Assembly: GCA_021234535.1 (NCBI GenBank)
Contig: CM037839.1
Span: 10,231,419 to 10,295,418, forward strand
DNA: 64,000 nucleotides
Direction: 5' to 3'
From: Stichopus chloronotus
Lineage: Eukaryota; Echinodermata; Holothuroidea; Aspidochirotida; Stichopodidae
Below the pieces are notes generated by a model. The model was not told where the DNA came from, ran no database searches, and worked only from the letters and a program-made list of their open reading frames with translations. A program made the translations under genes and the position numbers. Position 1 is the stretch's first letter. The number at the start of each line of letters is the position of its first letter. Shown in pieces: positions 11,630 through 24,215 of this stretch.

Positions 11630-12738
11630 AGTTTGAGTTTGAGTTGAGTTTGAGTTTATTCATTCAGGCATGTATATATATACAAATGATTTACTTATAT
11701 AGGTTACTTGTTTCGTAATTATTAAGTACTATATACACATACATGAAAGGGACGTCATAAGCTCTGAGAGAGCTTGAGGTGACGTCCAACAGAAAATAAA
11801 CAAAGTTATACTAATTGGGAATGAAGATCAGGTGACTTAGGAACAACAAAACTATACAATAGTTATTTACAACAAAAATTGTAAATGAAATAAATAAATA
11901 AGAATAAGAAAAGAACCTTAGGAGTAGGAAGAAAAAAAGGGGGGGGGGAGGAGGGAGGTGGGAAGATGTAGGAAAAACAAAGGGAAAAGGGATGAAGAAG
12001 GTTTTCTACATCACTTGTAATAAATCAGTACTGCATATTATATTTATCCAAGATAAGACTCTTAATTTGTCTCTTAAAGCTATTTTTTGTAGGGCACATT
12101 CGAATATCCATAGGTAAAGAATTCCAAAGGTCGGGGCCAGTGTGTCTAATAGATCGATGGGCGAGAGCTGTTTTGGGGTATTCTAGATGAACATTTAAAG
12201 AAATTCGGGTTGGATAATTGTGGATAGCAGAGTTGATGCGAAGCATGTGTAACAGGTTGGCGGGCAGTTCTTGAGTATGGAATCTGTACATAAAAAGAGC
12301 AATTTGGAGGTAATGAATATCATGTATAGTAAGTGTGCGTATAATGGATTCGAATGTGCCCGATAATCTGAGTTCGTACAAATCCGGACAGCTTTTTTTC
12401 TGGAGAAGAAGCAAGGAGTTAATTTTAGATTTTTGACAAGCCCAAACAATATTACAGTATGAAATGAAGGGTAGTATAATCGAATTATAAACAGTAATCA
12501 AAGTTCGTCGAGGAATATAAGAACTTACTTTATACAATGCACCAACTCCACGTGATACAGACGTAATAACGTTAGCTATATGAGAATTCCAGTTCAATTC
12601 CTCATCGACAGTAATACCTAGGAATTTAGTACCTACTTTTTGATCAATTTGCATATTGTCAATAAAAATATTAAAGGAAGGGTTAGTGTTAATTGACCTT
12701 TGATTCTTGAAGAGCTTTTTTTTCTCCGGGGTTCCCAT
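11630..12738 (-). mobile_element. 5'-truncated Jockey/CR1-like LINE, RT C-terminal part
   Basis: The minus-strand frame 12738-12025 (237 residues) is the thumb and C-terminal region of a non-LTR reverse transcriptase. It has VGTKFLGITVDEELNWNSHI, then LITVYNSIILPFISYCNIVW, then LFMYRFHTQELP and TGPDLWNSLP before the stop. These are standard late-RT motifs of the Jockey/CR1 groups. The catalytic motifs are missing, so the copy is 5'-truncated. The 3' end carries repeats of AACTCAAACTC at 11630-11660, as LINEs of these groups often do. The middle of the frame is shifted (see finding). It lies antisense in the first receptor intron. Inactive. Confidence 0.85.
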
Positions 12739-13049
12739 GGCATGGTGCGCGTAAATGCGTGTAAGTGTTTCAATATGTAAATATGTTCATCTTTTGCTTG
12801 TGGTCATCTTCCAATTAAGTCAATCAATGGACATCAATGGCAAAAGTTGGATCAAACGAGGAAATGATTTATTTTTCTTTTTTTAAATGATCAAAGTAAA
12901 TTGATAACTGCTGGCAGCCTCAAGTTGACTTGCAGACTGACCACCCTGGTAGAAATATGATTAGATCCTCAAAGAAATGGAATCATCATAACACGTAAGA
13001 TATACCGTAAGTCTCAAAAACGCACGCTAAGTGACACCTTCGGGAAAGC

Positions 13050-13325
13050 CATCGCCGGCACAATTGTACGGCAAATAAGGCGTTTCAAATGCCCCAACAC
13101 GGAATACAAACAAAGCCGCTATAAATATAATCATTGTTAAACAAGTCAGTCTGGCCAGAAAACATTGCAAAAGCTCCTACTCTTCAAAACATATACGCAG
13201 AGGACGAGTTGCGAAAATGCATCATTTGAATTGTTGAAAGTTGGATTCAGCAAATTGTTCTTGAGCCACAAGTAATCGAAATTTTATCTGTGAGAAACTT
13301 GGTGAATTTTTATGTAATTTCTCCT
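13050..13325 (+). repeat. Dispersed repeat (GCATCATTTGAATT family), copy 2
   Basis: Contains AATGCATCATTTGAATTGTT, CAGCAAATTGTTCTTGAGC and TTTATCTGTGAGAAACTTGG. Shorter at the right end than copies 1 and 3. Confidence 0.6.
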
Positions 13326-13329
13326 CCCT

Positions 13330-15110
13330 CTGGATAGATTTAAAACCAAATTCTGCCTTAAAGAAACATAACTTGAGACTCGAGGCAGCTAAAATATCAA
13401 TAACCGCCATGTACCTATGTTCATACTTTTCTAGGAGTCAATTTTGTTTCTTGTCTGTTTCATTTATTTACATATGTCCGTGTTCACAATCTTTTAGGGC
13501 TATTTTGAAAAGCGGCGTTAAAGAAATGAAAGATGACTAAAGAATTTTATTTTACATCCTCCCTCGCGAGGATGTGCTTAAGTACCCCATTGTCAACCTT
13601 GCATTGCAGTAAATTGTTGTTTCTCAAGCGTAAGTAACTTGCATGGGTACACTCTGTTGGAATCGCTGATATCAATTTTCATGATAATCAACATCACACA
13701 TAAATCAAATTTTAAGGTGACATGCATTGTAAAATGTTAAACTGTTTATTATCTAGACAGAAAAACATTGGTAAAAGAACAATGGAGGATAAGAGCAAAA
13801 CAATAAGAACATAAGTTGTTTTGCTTTATATTCCCTAACTAAACATAATACATAAAAAAGACTGATGATTACCACGTAGAGAAAGTAGCAGTATTAGAAG
13901 GATATGCTATCTGTAATAGGGTAAACTGTTAGTCATAATTAAGTGAGGCGACTTGATATTATAGAAATATTAGCATTATTTTCATTACACATTTCATAGG
14001 CCTGTTACTCACATCAAATTTTCCCCATGTACAACGTAATTAAAGGCTATACATGTAACGTTAGAGATGTAAAATGTTACATAGTTCATCCTCTGGCTAT
14101 GAAAACAAAGACATAGTCCTGTCTACATAACTATGCCGGTTTAGGGCAAACAACTGTAAGAGCGTATGTTGTTTACGTTCCTTTCAACTGAACATAATAA
14201 AAAAAGATTATGATTATACCATGTGGATCAACTAGCACTATTGGGAGGAAAAGCCGACTGTAATAGTGCAACCCACTAGGCATGCACTACTCGACCAGCA
14301 CAATGATGACTTTATACAACCGTTTATGGTGTAAATATGAGGGCAAGTGGAATTATTGTAAACTTGAGCGAACGAGCACTTAAAATATCCTGTTCAAACT
14401 TGTCAGTTTTGAGTACCCGTCTTTAGGTCACGCCAAATGACCAAAAAAACTCCTAACTCATCCAGAAATCTGAAAATAAAATTGAACATGTCATAACAAA
14501 TATAGACTTATTGTTACAGATTGTAGCTGGAAAATTTCAATCATTTTTTTTTTTGTCATTCAATGATCTTACCAACTAACATAACAAACAAAAAACAAAG
14601 GATTTTAAGGAGCAAAATATGATGGATACCACAGAATAGTGGAACCAATGAACTGAGATGTTCGTATGCATTGCGCTTGCTGATCTTAGTTTACAATGAA
14701 AACAATGAACAAAGCTGTTTCGTGTCGTTGATTGATTGTACATACTCAAATGATTTTAGCACACCCGGTACACCAAAGCCACCGACAACGATTCTTTAAA
14801 ATTGTACTAATTTATCTCATTTACGCAGTGACACGACGGATAAATCTTTTTTTTTTCGGTATTGAACCTTTAGGAAAACTTTCCATCTTTGTAGAGTTAA
14901 AAAAGTTGGCAATTGAACATTTCTCAAAGTAATTATATATACTACAGCACTGCTTGGTTCCATCTTTCTCTTGAGTGGAGATTGAATGGTCCCATAAGAA
15001 AATGAACCGCCGACGCTATGTTAACGGACATAACTTCCCTTGGTGTGATTCACTCTCTCACCAAAAGACGACTGAATGCGCCCGGCGTTACGGGAAGCGG
15101 TTTTACTTTT
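13330..15110. other. Intron sequence without recognised features
   Basis: AT-rich, short chance frames only. Two blocks near 13730-13940 and 14060-14290 share words (TGTAAAATGTTA, AACATAATA, AAGACTGATGATTACCA / AAGATTATGATTATACCA), suggesting an old duplication of about 340 bp. Confidence 0.4.
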
Positions 15111-15114
15111 TATC

Positions 15115-15294
15115 CGATATTTGGTGATATCAGCGAATGAATTGGTGATATCAGGAAATCATTTGATGATATTAGCAAATATTTGCTGACATCATCAAAC
15201 AATTGCTGATATCACCAATTATTTGCTGACATCAGCAATTAATTGCTGATATCATTAATTTATTTGCTGATATCATCAAATGCGTTGCTGACCA
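15115..15294. repeat. Inverted short-word array (TTGCTGATATCA)
   Basis: About nine units of 19-24 bp. The first three read TTGGTGATATCAGCGAAT-like. The rest read the reverse complement, TTTGCTGATATCACCAAT-like. The flip is near 15180. Each unit is nearly palindromic around GATATC. Confidence 0.88.
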
Positions 15295-15462
15295 TACGGC
15301 GTACTCTTTGTGATCATAAGGTTGCATCTAAAATTATGGTTTGAAACGTTTTGAGAATGATGTAAAAAGTATGGAAATTTCCTGATGTAGAGTACCTGTA
15401 TAAGACCGCATTATATTGCACACGTAGGTATTTTAAATGAACACGTAATCATGTTAAGGCAG

Positions 15463-16565
15463 TGGCGTAGCTAGTAAGGGGTGGGGGCGGTCAAGGGGGC
15501 AAAGTGCCCCCACAGAAAGTTTGAGCACGCGATGACGAAGAGACGAGGGAGAGATGATAACTTGACGGAGTTGGGGAGAACTGGTAGATCTAAACTGAAG
15601 GGGGAGGGGCGCTGGGAAGTTGTCGGGCTTCACAAGTGTGATCTTTTAATGACGTTGAAAACTAAGACGAAACAGACAAACAAAATGAAACAATGTATTC
15701 ATGAAGGTGTGGTGAAATCGTTGATTCAAGGTTTCGGTTGGCCATAAAGGCGCCTGTTACTTATACGAATATGCGGCTAGAGGATCGAATCCGCAACAGG
15801 ACGGCATATTTATTTTACGCAGGGCACATTCAAGGCAATAAGCCTCCCCGAACTGTCGATGAAAACCAACGTCATGGACAATGCCCCCCTTTCCAACCCT
15901 AACGCTAAATTAAGATAACTAAATCCCCCAGAAAGTATTGTTTGTCAATGCCAACTAAAGCTGTTGCCAATACGAACCACTATTTTTTCATATTACTATT
16001 CAAAATTACGTCAATTCTAGTATTTAAAAATATACACGTCAATTCTACTAGTTAAAAGTACATTATTTTCATTTTGTTTTAATTTGGAAATGTTTCACCA
16101 CAGGTGCATGCAACAAACTAATGTTTCGCCCTGACCTCATCCCTCCCCCCCCCCCAAAAAAAAAATAAAATAAAATTTCGAGTCTGGTTTTCCGTCGCTT
16201 TGTTGCATTAGATAATGTTCAACCACCTACCCCAATTTTCATGTTTATTTTCAAGCTTAATATGGGTCATTATCAACCAGTGAAAAAGTGGGTCGAAAGG
16301 TATGTTCAGCACACCTTCCCCGTACTATTTGCCTCTCAACCTATCTGATATGTATTACCATTTTTCATACATTGATTTATATCTCTTTTGGCCTAATTGA
16401 CAAATTGCAGGTATGAGATCCCTATTTTAAGGCTCGGTACATGCAGCTCGGAACACTCTGGAAGTGTCGTTTCCGGCTATCTGGAGGGAGGGGGGTCTGA
16501 AAAGCCAAAAGTTTCTTGTACGCTCCGCGCCAACCGATGGTGGAGCTCCGCTTAGATAGTCCTGA
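15463..16565. other. Stretch with fragments of hAT-like non-autonomous elements
   Basis: CAGTGGCGTAGCTAG near 15467 followed by G- and C-runs looks like an element's left end; no matching right end was found. At 16509-16563 a segment with TTCTTGTACGCTCCGCGCCA and CTCCGCTTAGATAGT repeats the one at 5806-5862. No gene seen. Confidence 0.4.
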
Positions 16566-17024
16566 CGGCACTCAGCCCCGTCCAATACTGTTTAACCTTT
16601 AGGTTAATGGGTGCAGGTGTTATAGGAAGTCAATTTTTCACCATGGGTGAACAAACATAATCCTTTTTTAGTTAAGAGAGGGTGTCCCATTCCTTAGACC
16701 TCTCTTCATGCCTCCTAGGCCTATCTGTGGACAGACTGATTTGAATCCTGGCTAAAGTCTTGTTAGAAAACCCCCTCCCCTTAAACCCCTCAACCAGAAC
16801 AGAGGTAAAAACAGGGACGATGAGTCGATTTTGCCCCCTAACAAAAATAAAAATTCTGGCTAAGCCTCTGAGGGGAGCATAAATTAGCTTGCCAGCAAAA
16901 ACATATATGTAGACTGAACATTGAAGAGGGGGGAGGGGATGATTACATTGACCATCCCCTAGTCAAATATTGGAGGGGATATAATATACATAAAATATAT
17001 ATTGGAGGGGATATTCTTTGAAGG

Positions 17025-17867
17025 CAGGGGCCGCACCAAGGGGGCATGGGGGCAAATGCCCCCCAGTCAGAGCCTTCCCCCGGTTGCCCCCCCCCCCACT
17101 CAGCTCCTGAAGTATAGTGTCCTTTCAGGAGTTTTCAAGGCAAAGTAATACTCAAATAATTTTCCTCCCTGTTTGAATCATTCCCAAACTTTTCAAAGTA
17201 ATTAAAACCAGCCTGAGAGCTCTCTGTAAAACTGTGCAAGTGACATTCTTTAACTTCCTGTCACTGAAACTTTTCAATGCAGAGCAAGCTCTCAAGTCTC
17301 ATGGGCATTGGAGTGTGTAAGAGGTTATACCACCTGGTATGCTCGACATATAAACATGAAGTGTAACAGATACATATGTATATATCTATTCCCTATTAAT
17401 ATACTGTACATATTGCATTAACCTTTCTGTTCTAAGAAAAGTGCAAAAGTGTCAAGAGATTGCTAATAAGTAGCTTTTAAACATATTGTCGCTTTCCAAC
17501 TTCTCATGTTGTCAGCTAAGAAGAGTAATAGCCAAATAAGCCTAGCTTGCATTGAAATCATTTGGAATCTTTGCTTTGGATGATGCATTATGGAACAACA
17601 TACACCTATCCTGAGTCTTAATTTTTTACCAAGAGATTTGCTTAAACCTCAGAGCTTCCGGGGGCTTCGCCCCCTGGACACCCACCGGGGCTTTGCCCCT
17701 GGACCCCACCAGGGGTCCTAAGGCGGGCCCAAGGACCCCACCCTGTAAGTCTCGCGCTTCGCGCTGGATTTAGCGCTGCGCACGAAAAATTGTTTGCCCC
17801 CCAACATTTTCTTTTGCCCTCCATTTGCCCCCCCCCCCCCACCTTTAACATCCTGGTGCCGCCACTG
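17025..17867. mobile_element. Non-autonomous hAT element with 8-bp TSD
   Basis: 843 bp with imperfect terminal inverted repeats: CAGGGGCCGCACCA at the left and, on the other strand, CAGTGGCGGCACCA at the right. It is flanked by the exact 8-bp duplication TTTGAAGG (17017-17024 and 17868-17875). An 8-bp duplication plus CA-rich short TIRs is diagnostic of the hAT superfamily. The interior has poly-C/G runs near both ends and no transposase frame. Confidence 0.88.
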
Positions 17868-17875
17868 TTTGAAGG

Positions 17876-18995
17876 TACAGGGATAACAGCGCACCCTGTT
17901 TAAAGAAGCCAGCAGTAGCCAGCAGTATTCCCCAAATACTAAAGGTCAAATAAGTTCGTTTGGTCATCACCACAGGACTAGCCATATGGCAAACCGCTCT
18001 GTGAAAGTCTGCCGACGTATAATGACATCTGCAGACCATATGTAGGCCTACTTATATCATTCTATATCGAGATATGTAACCAGTTGTCATAAATTGCCTG
18101 CAAATTGTTGTGAAGATCGTTTCGAAAATTCACATATACTGAAGACCAATTAAAACTAGAAATGGATTTGCCTGCAATACGCAGAAATGTGGAGGGTAGA
18201 AGGCAAGCCCTTGTTGTTGGGAGTAAGCCAATCTTGGTGGATCTACCCCTCATAGGAGTTGCCTTTTTGGGGAAAGGAGTGCAGTGTTCCTGTTGCCCCC
18301 TCTCCCAATCCAATGTTTTGATATCACACTGGACGAAACAAAAATCCCATTGGAGATCTCTCATAATGTTACTATATATTTCTCAAGAAATTGGACTAAA
18401 TTAGAGTTATCTACTCTAGTTTCAGCTGTATATCTGTCACACCTGACTCTCTGTTTCACCACTGAAATGGAACATGAGAGAAGTAAAGCACAACTCGATC
18501 AATCAAGTGCAATGAAGCCATTCGCATTCAAGCAGTACATGATTATGTACAAGGACGCCACGTTGTACCCACTAAGAAGCACTGAAGCAGTGCATGATTC
18601 TGTATAAAGCCATATGACACTTTGGTGTTGCGCACCAATTTGGAAGCAACGATTGATACTCCAGGTTTACCACCTCACTGGGAAAAGGTCGAACGACATT
18701 TCATGGCGTTTGCTGGAAATTTATCCGCAGTTCTCTCTTATTACTTTTAACTCCCTTCTTGCAGTCGCGGCAATATACTTTTCCTCAGTGGATTTTGGTT
18801 TAAAGACGGCCATATAGCTCGCACTTACTGCAATTGTTGAAATTTCGAGCATGAATATTTGTATGCACTAAGTTACGTTACGCGAAGGATAGGCGTTTTT
18901 AGCCCTACAATGCTCAGCAAAAGAATTTGGCATTTGACCGATAGTGACAAGATTGTAGTGCGACGCACAACAATGATAAAATGTACAATTTAGTT
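17876..18995. other. Intron stretch with overlapping open frames, no call
   Basis: Around 18062-18610 open frames of about 100 codons exist on both strands (plus: TLDETKIPLEISHNVTIYF; minus: GRSTKIGLLPTTRACLLPS). No family, no start context and no convincing splice pair, so left unassigned. Confidence 0.3.
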
Positions 18996-19008
18996 TGCCA
19001 CCTTGCCA

Positions 19009-19057
19009 CCTATCTATCCATGCATCCATCCATCTATCCATCTATCTATCCGTCCAT
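19009..19057. repeat. ATCC/ATCT microsatellite
   Basis: Tetranucleotide run (ATCCATCCATCTATC type) bordering the 19.1-kb tandem array. Confidence 0.85.
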
Positions 19058-19059
19058 CA

Positions 19060-19590
19060 TTGTTCAAAATGTTTCTCCTACTATATACTTTCAAGGATTT
19101 GTTTGAAACTTAGACACAATGTTACATTGGTGATGCCCTCAGGGTGTTCAGAAAAAGTTGGCTGCAAGGTCCATGTGGGTCCTTTGGCCCATTTTATGAA
19201 ATTCTGCAAAATACTGTTTCTATTCTTTAAAAAAATGTTGATGGCTTGTCATAATGATAATCTAATAGTGGTACCTTCAGGATGTTCAGGAATTTTGGGT
19301 GCAATATCCCTTTGGTCCATTTTACGGAATTCTGCAAAATGCTTCTCCTCCAACAGATTCCTTTGTACAATATTAATGGTTTGTCGTAATGGTACTCCTT
19401 TAGTGGTGCCCTAAGGGTTTTCAGGGATTTCGGTTGCAAGGTCCTATGTGGGCGCTTTGGCTCATTTTATCAAATTCCGCCAAATGCTTCTCCTCCTACA
19501 GATTCTCTTGTACGATGTCGATGTTTTGTCATAACGATTATATGTCAGTGGTACCTACATGGTGTTCAGTGATTTTGGATGTTCCAGGAT
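19060..19590. repeat. Degenerate tandem array, about four units of 130-150 bp
   Basis: Each unit has GGTGCCCTNAGGGTGTTCAG-like, GGTCCATTTTATNAAATTC and TGCTTCTCCTNCNACAGATT blocks. Open in two frames for part of its length, but stops and frame changes argue against coding. Confidence 0.75.
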
Positions 19591-21222
19591 TTCATATAAC
19601 CAGGGAGGTGTAATTTAGAAGGAGGTTCATCTAATTCTTTCCATTGAACCTACCTAGTTGCCGCCAAAGACATCTGCTTTGTTCACCACTTACAGATTCG
19701 ATGGGCTTAAAACGTATTAAGATCTCAACGTGAAAGGGTTCATGTCGTCTGCTACGTCGTCAGTTACATTGGAAAATTTTGCCCATAGTTATAACATTGC
19801 CAGTCGCTATTCTTGAAAATTAGTTTTCACGTTTTTGACGCGTTCTGGCGTTTATCATAGTAGACCGGTGTCAGGATGTGTAATTTGCTGAACATGGGTA
19901 TACCTACCACAAATTGCGAAAGTTTGCGGAAATTGATAAAAATTCAGTAGTAAATTATAATCTTATGTCCATTGTCATGATTTGTATATGGCAAAAGCCC
20001 TACACCTTATTCTTATACGCTAGTCCATCTTGATTCGGAAGAGATAAAAAAGGCATTTTGATTGGTGAGCTGCAAGTCCTGTCTTGGCTGTCGGCAACAA
20101 CCTAGGCATCAAAGCATTGTTCTAAGTAATCCTTTTCACAGGATATAAGCAGGTGTGAATAAACTTACGTGGATACCCTCTAGAAATTGGATGTATCACA
20201 CAAAAGAGGGTGCTTTAAGCCGTACTCCTTCTGAATTGCACCCCCCTCGATATAACCTACAGACTATAGGTTGAAGGTATGAGCTTCTGCACCATTGGTG
20301 CTCTAGTTTTCACTTTGAAAAATCAGCTGTTTATAACATTGAACTTACATCGCATGATTGCTTATATATCTTTCTGATTAATTATATAAGAAGTATGTCA
20401 GTAAGATACCTGAGAGGGTAATAGGCGTAAATAGCAGCTAAAATGCTTCGCATGACACGGCGTGTGTCTGTCTGGCTCTTGGCCTTTTTACGTATAAATC
20501 ATAAGTCAATTCTGTGTATCTCGTAGCCAACATTGGGACACAAACATTTAGCGCGTTTCTGTACAGCTGTGTCAAGATGTGAATTATATTCGAAGCTTCT
20601 CAAACCATCTGGAAACGAAAAGTCTTGACGGGCATATTTTCTGAAGAAAATAGAAACAGACAAACAAACATTTTAATATCTTGCCAGTTAAAGCAACATT
20701 GTGATGGGACGTGATGAGAAAAAACATGTTTGGTGTTATATGAAATGAATGTTACGTTAATGAGTTGCATTCAAACAAGCGGCTTCAAATATTTAGATTT
20801 CTTTTTGGAGGCTTATGAAGGAAGAGATCAACAAATATGAAAAGTGGGAGAGTAAAAAAGAGGACGATAATTCTGAGAGGTAGGGGAGGGGAAGAAACCG
20901 CCGTGGTCTTTCTACGTTGGATAGAAGGTTTCAGTCCATAATTAACGTCATATACATCTAATCTAATGTATATAATCTAATACATATACACCATCAGTTT
21001 CAAATCGATAAGTAATAAAGCAAGGTTCCTTACCTACATTGATTCTCAACATTACATCGCAAATCAAATTAAAGGTGGGTTTGTACAATCGACTACGAAG
21101 AATATGGCAAAACAGGCAATGATCCTATATATTGATTGAATTAACATTATCCATGGAGATTATCTCTTAATGAAACGAATCGTTGGCGTATTAAAAAAAA
21201 GCCTTTTTTTATTCCATTTCAG

Positions 21223-21456
21223 TGAAGACTGTCACACAGGGGGAAAATTTCTCGTTGTATTGTAGTCCTTCGTTCTGGAGTTTGACCAACCTCACATCAC
21301 AGTTACAATGGTTTAAGGATGGATACTTGGTGCCCAGCTATGACGGTATTGAAATATACAGCGTGAGAGACGCAGATTTTAAAGACAGTGGAATGTACTC
21401 TTGTCAAATGGAAGGAGTCCCCGACTACGGTCAACAGACAAAGGTTATCGTTGGTG
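21223..21456 (+). CDS. Receptor exon 2: Ig domain (D1)
   Basis: A 234-nt exon, phase 1 in and out, after a strong pyrimidine tract and TTTCAG and before GTAAGT. It encodes one complete Ig domain. The B-strand Cys is in NFSLYCSP, the C-strand Trp in LQWFKDG, and the F strand has the classic DSGMYSCQM. An N-glycosylation sequon is visible in the C-terminal part of FWSLTNLTS. In gp130-type receptors an N-terminal Ig domain precedes the cytokine-binding module and contacts ligand at site 3 (known). Position and phase here fit that plan. Confidence 0.88.
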
Positions 21457-22397
21457 GTAAGTAAATCTATCGTGGACCGCCCATTGACCATGGTGGCATA
21501 TTTTACAATTTCTCGAAACCCCGCCACGTTGCCCTACTCTTTGCCATGTCGTTCCTCTTTTTGTTGACCTGTATACGTACAGTGCAAGGCGTAGCCCATA
21601 AAAGACTGTCCAAGAGCACCGCCATCAAAAGGCTGGCGTGAAGAGTACTCGTGAAGGTTGGTAAAAAAAAAAGAAAAAAGAAGCCCTTCCAGCTCACCGG
21701 AAAATGGCGCATTCGAGTAAGAGTTTACAAGGACTATAGCCCTTTGTCAGAAAGACATTTACCAGGGAGTAGGTAATTGTGAGAAAAACTTAACCGGCAG
21801 AATAGGTCATTGTGAGACTGATTTTACCAGGAGGATATCAAGTTATGAAAAAGAAAATATCTGGAGAATAGGTAATTCTGTGAGAGACTTTTCATAATCT
21901 TTTGAAGCATTTTTCATCCATTTAAGAGTATACCACAATCAAAAAGTTGGCGGGAAGCGTACGCGTAAAGTGTAGCATTTAGTACATTCAGACATGGATT
22001 AAAGATTAAATGTTGTGACCAAGAACATCCTTATAACTGACAGGTAACATCATTTAATTTCTATTTTCCTCAACAGTGGGGCACATACTTGATAAAAACT
22101 TAAATCTCCAAGTTAGTCATGCGAGGGGGGGGGGGGGGGTCCTTGCAAAACTTGGTTAATAAAAAAGTCAATATATTTGCTCATCTGAGTAAGTCATCAA
22201 CTGACTAGAATATTAAAGTTCTTTATCGTCACTACACATTCCTAACTATAACAGCATGCAAGTTTCCCGATGCCTCTCAGCTTTAGAACGGGTTGCATTT
22301 ACGCACTTTACACCCTGTTAGTTATCACTAGTTTCAAATCACCTCGGATTATTGCAGGTCTTGACATTGTTTGTTCTTGCCCAATTTTGTCCTTCAG

Positions 22398-22515
22398 AGG
22401 CACCCAGCAGACCACCGCAATCAGTTTGTCTTGACAGTCGGACACCGATGGTCACTTGCATGTTTTACACGGGTACCGATGGGGATGTAGAACTATGCTG
22501 GGAAATAGCTAACAC
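22398..22515 (+). CDS. Receptor exon 3: first half of cytokine-binding domain D2
   Basis: A 118-nt exon, phase 1 in and 2 out, between CCTTCAG and GTAAGT. It starts EAPSRPPQ, a Pro-rich linker, then SVCLDSRTPMVTCMFYTG. The spacing C-x9-C equals that of the first disulfide in gp130 D2. The usual Trp two residues after the second Cys is absent (CMFY). A third Cys follows in VELCWEI. The half-domain split at a phase-2 intron is the usual layout for D2 in class I receptors. Confidence 0.8.
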
Positions 22516-22554
22516 GTAAGTATCGAACAGAGGGACAAAATTAAAGAGGAAAAC

Positions 22555-22920
22555 GCATAATGCGAAATTCTTACTTAAAGGTAAATATAAAGTTTGCAGC
22601 TCACCGACAAGGCATACAAGGAAAACAGCTTCAATTGTTGCAAAATCGTTCAGAATCATCAATGAACAACCACAAAAGCTTTATCAAAATGTATACATAC
22701 GATGAGTTACGGAAGGGGCTTCATTTGAATTTTCGACATTTTGGTGAACAAATTAATCTTGAACAACAAATAACCCAAATTTCTGTCAGAGTTTCTTGAA
22801 AAGAAGGCTTTCCTTATTTGAATAATTCATCACTGTGCACGTGTCCAAAAATATTGGTTTTAAACATACGATTTTTTTTTTCTGTTTGTTAAACAAACGC
22901 CTTGTGTCCCTTTAAAGTCT
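22555..22920 (+). repeat. Dispersed repeat (GCATCATTTGAATT family), copy 3
   Basis: Contains GGCTTCATTTGAATTTTCG, GAACAAATTAATCTTGAACA, TTTCTTGAAAAGAAGGCTTT and TTAAACAAACGCC. It starts 39 bp after the donor of receptor exon 3. Confidence 0.6.
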
Positions 22921-23994
22921 CAATTAAGTGTCTGACATGTAACATCCATAAAATAGAATGATGAGACAGACACACACTATGTATAAGAGACTACTTGTAA
23001 ATTTCGATGCTACTGATCAACTCTCTGACTTACAATAGAATACATTAGCTTTTATGCTGGGGAAACGAGCAACATCATCACAAAATTTATCGACGAACTG
23101 TCGTGACTGACAAGACCGGTGTATTTTATCAAACTAGGGGTGAACTTTAATTTAGGGCATCTCATCTGGGTCAGTTGACAGTAGATAACTTAGCAAGTCC
23201 TGCAAAGTTACGACAGGGGACGGTTCAGCTAAAATTCATGGTTGGCTTAAAACATAACGAAGTGGTGATTATTCGCAGGACTACTCAAAAGGCTTTCACT
23301 GGCAGGGGTTAGGTTACCAACAGGGGGTAGGCAACTTAACCCTACGGACCTCGAGAGAATAGGCCCCCACGGTGGGCAGTAGACGAGAGAGCAAAGACGC
23401 AATTCACACTGCTGCCTTGAACATATATGGTCTCTCTTCTGAGTAAATCAAACCATCATGGAAAAGAAGCGATAGGTTATGTCTAAATATATGTCGCGAA
23501 CTGGTTATCGGTATAATATTTCAACCTAAATCATAAAGGCAATTTTTTTTTAATTGTATATCCAGGCCCCTTATACGCAGGTAGCTTGGTTCCGAGGGCA
23601 TCTGAACTACTGTAGTGTTGAGGGACCTTCCGTTAGTCCTAGTAGGCAGGTTAACGTTACCTAGCCTACACAGCAGTTTTTTTTTTCTTCTGCTAGACGT
23701 AATACACTGTACATTAATGTTGCTATAGGCTTATGCAAGTTTGTGTGTCGAGATGGTTAACATGACCGTAAGATCTGCTTTCATTTCCATTCCTCAAAAT
23801 TTACACTTTTACTGTGATGGGTCATTATTGTCCTCGACATTAAGCCACGGATCCAGCACTATATCATTCATAAATGTTAGCAAATTTAGGAGTAAACCTA
23901 ACTATGGAAATCCCCACGTCAATTAACCTTTTTGTCACATAGTTATGAATAGTTGATAAGGCCAGCCAGTAGAACCTTACCCACAATTTTCTTT

Positions 23995-24215
23995 TTAAAG
24001 GCGGAATATGAGATGCATAAGCAATCCCCTAGTCACCTGCTTTCGTTCTTTGTCAGTGTTTTGAGGAAGAGAAAGTAGGGGAAAACAGATCACCTGTCAC
24101 AAAATTTCAAAAAGAAGAGAACTACGAACTCATCTTCAAGATATTTGAAAATGAAAATTGTCTCAGTCAACATTTTTGTTGGCCCTGCAAAATTCAGACT
24201 CTCCAAGAAAGCACT
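23995..24215 (+). mobile_element. AAAGCTGG-ended repeat, left-part copy
   Basis: Starts TTAAAGGCGGAATATGAG and shares the inner block (GATCACCTGTCACAAAATTT, GAAAATTGTCTCAGTC). The right end is missing. It lies in the D2 intron of the receptor. A long minus-strand open frame over 24090-24581 runs through it and is not considered a gene. Confidence 0.65.
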
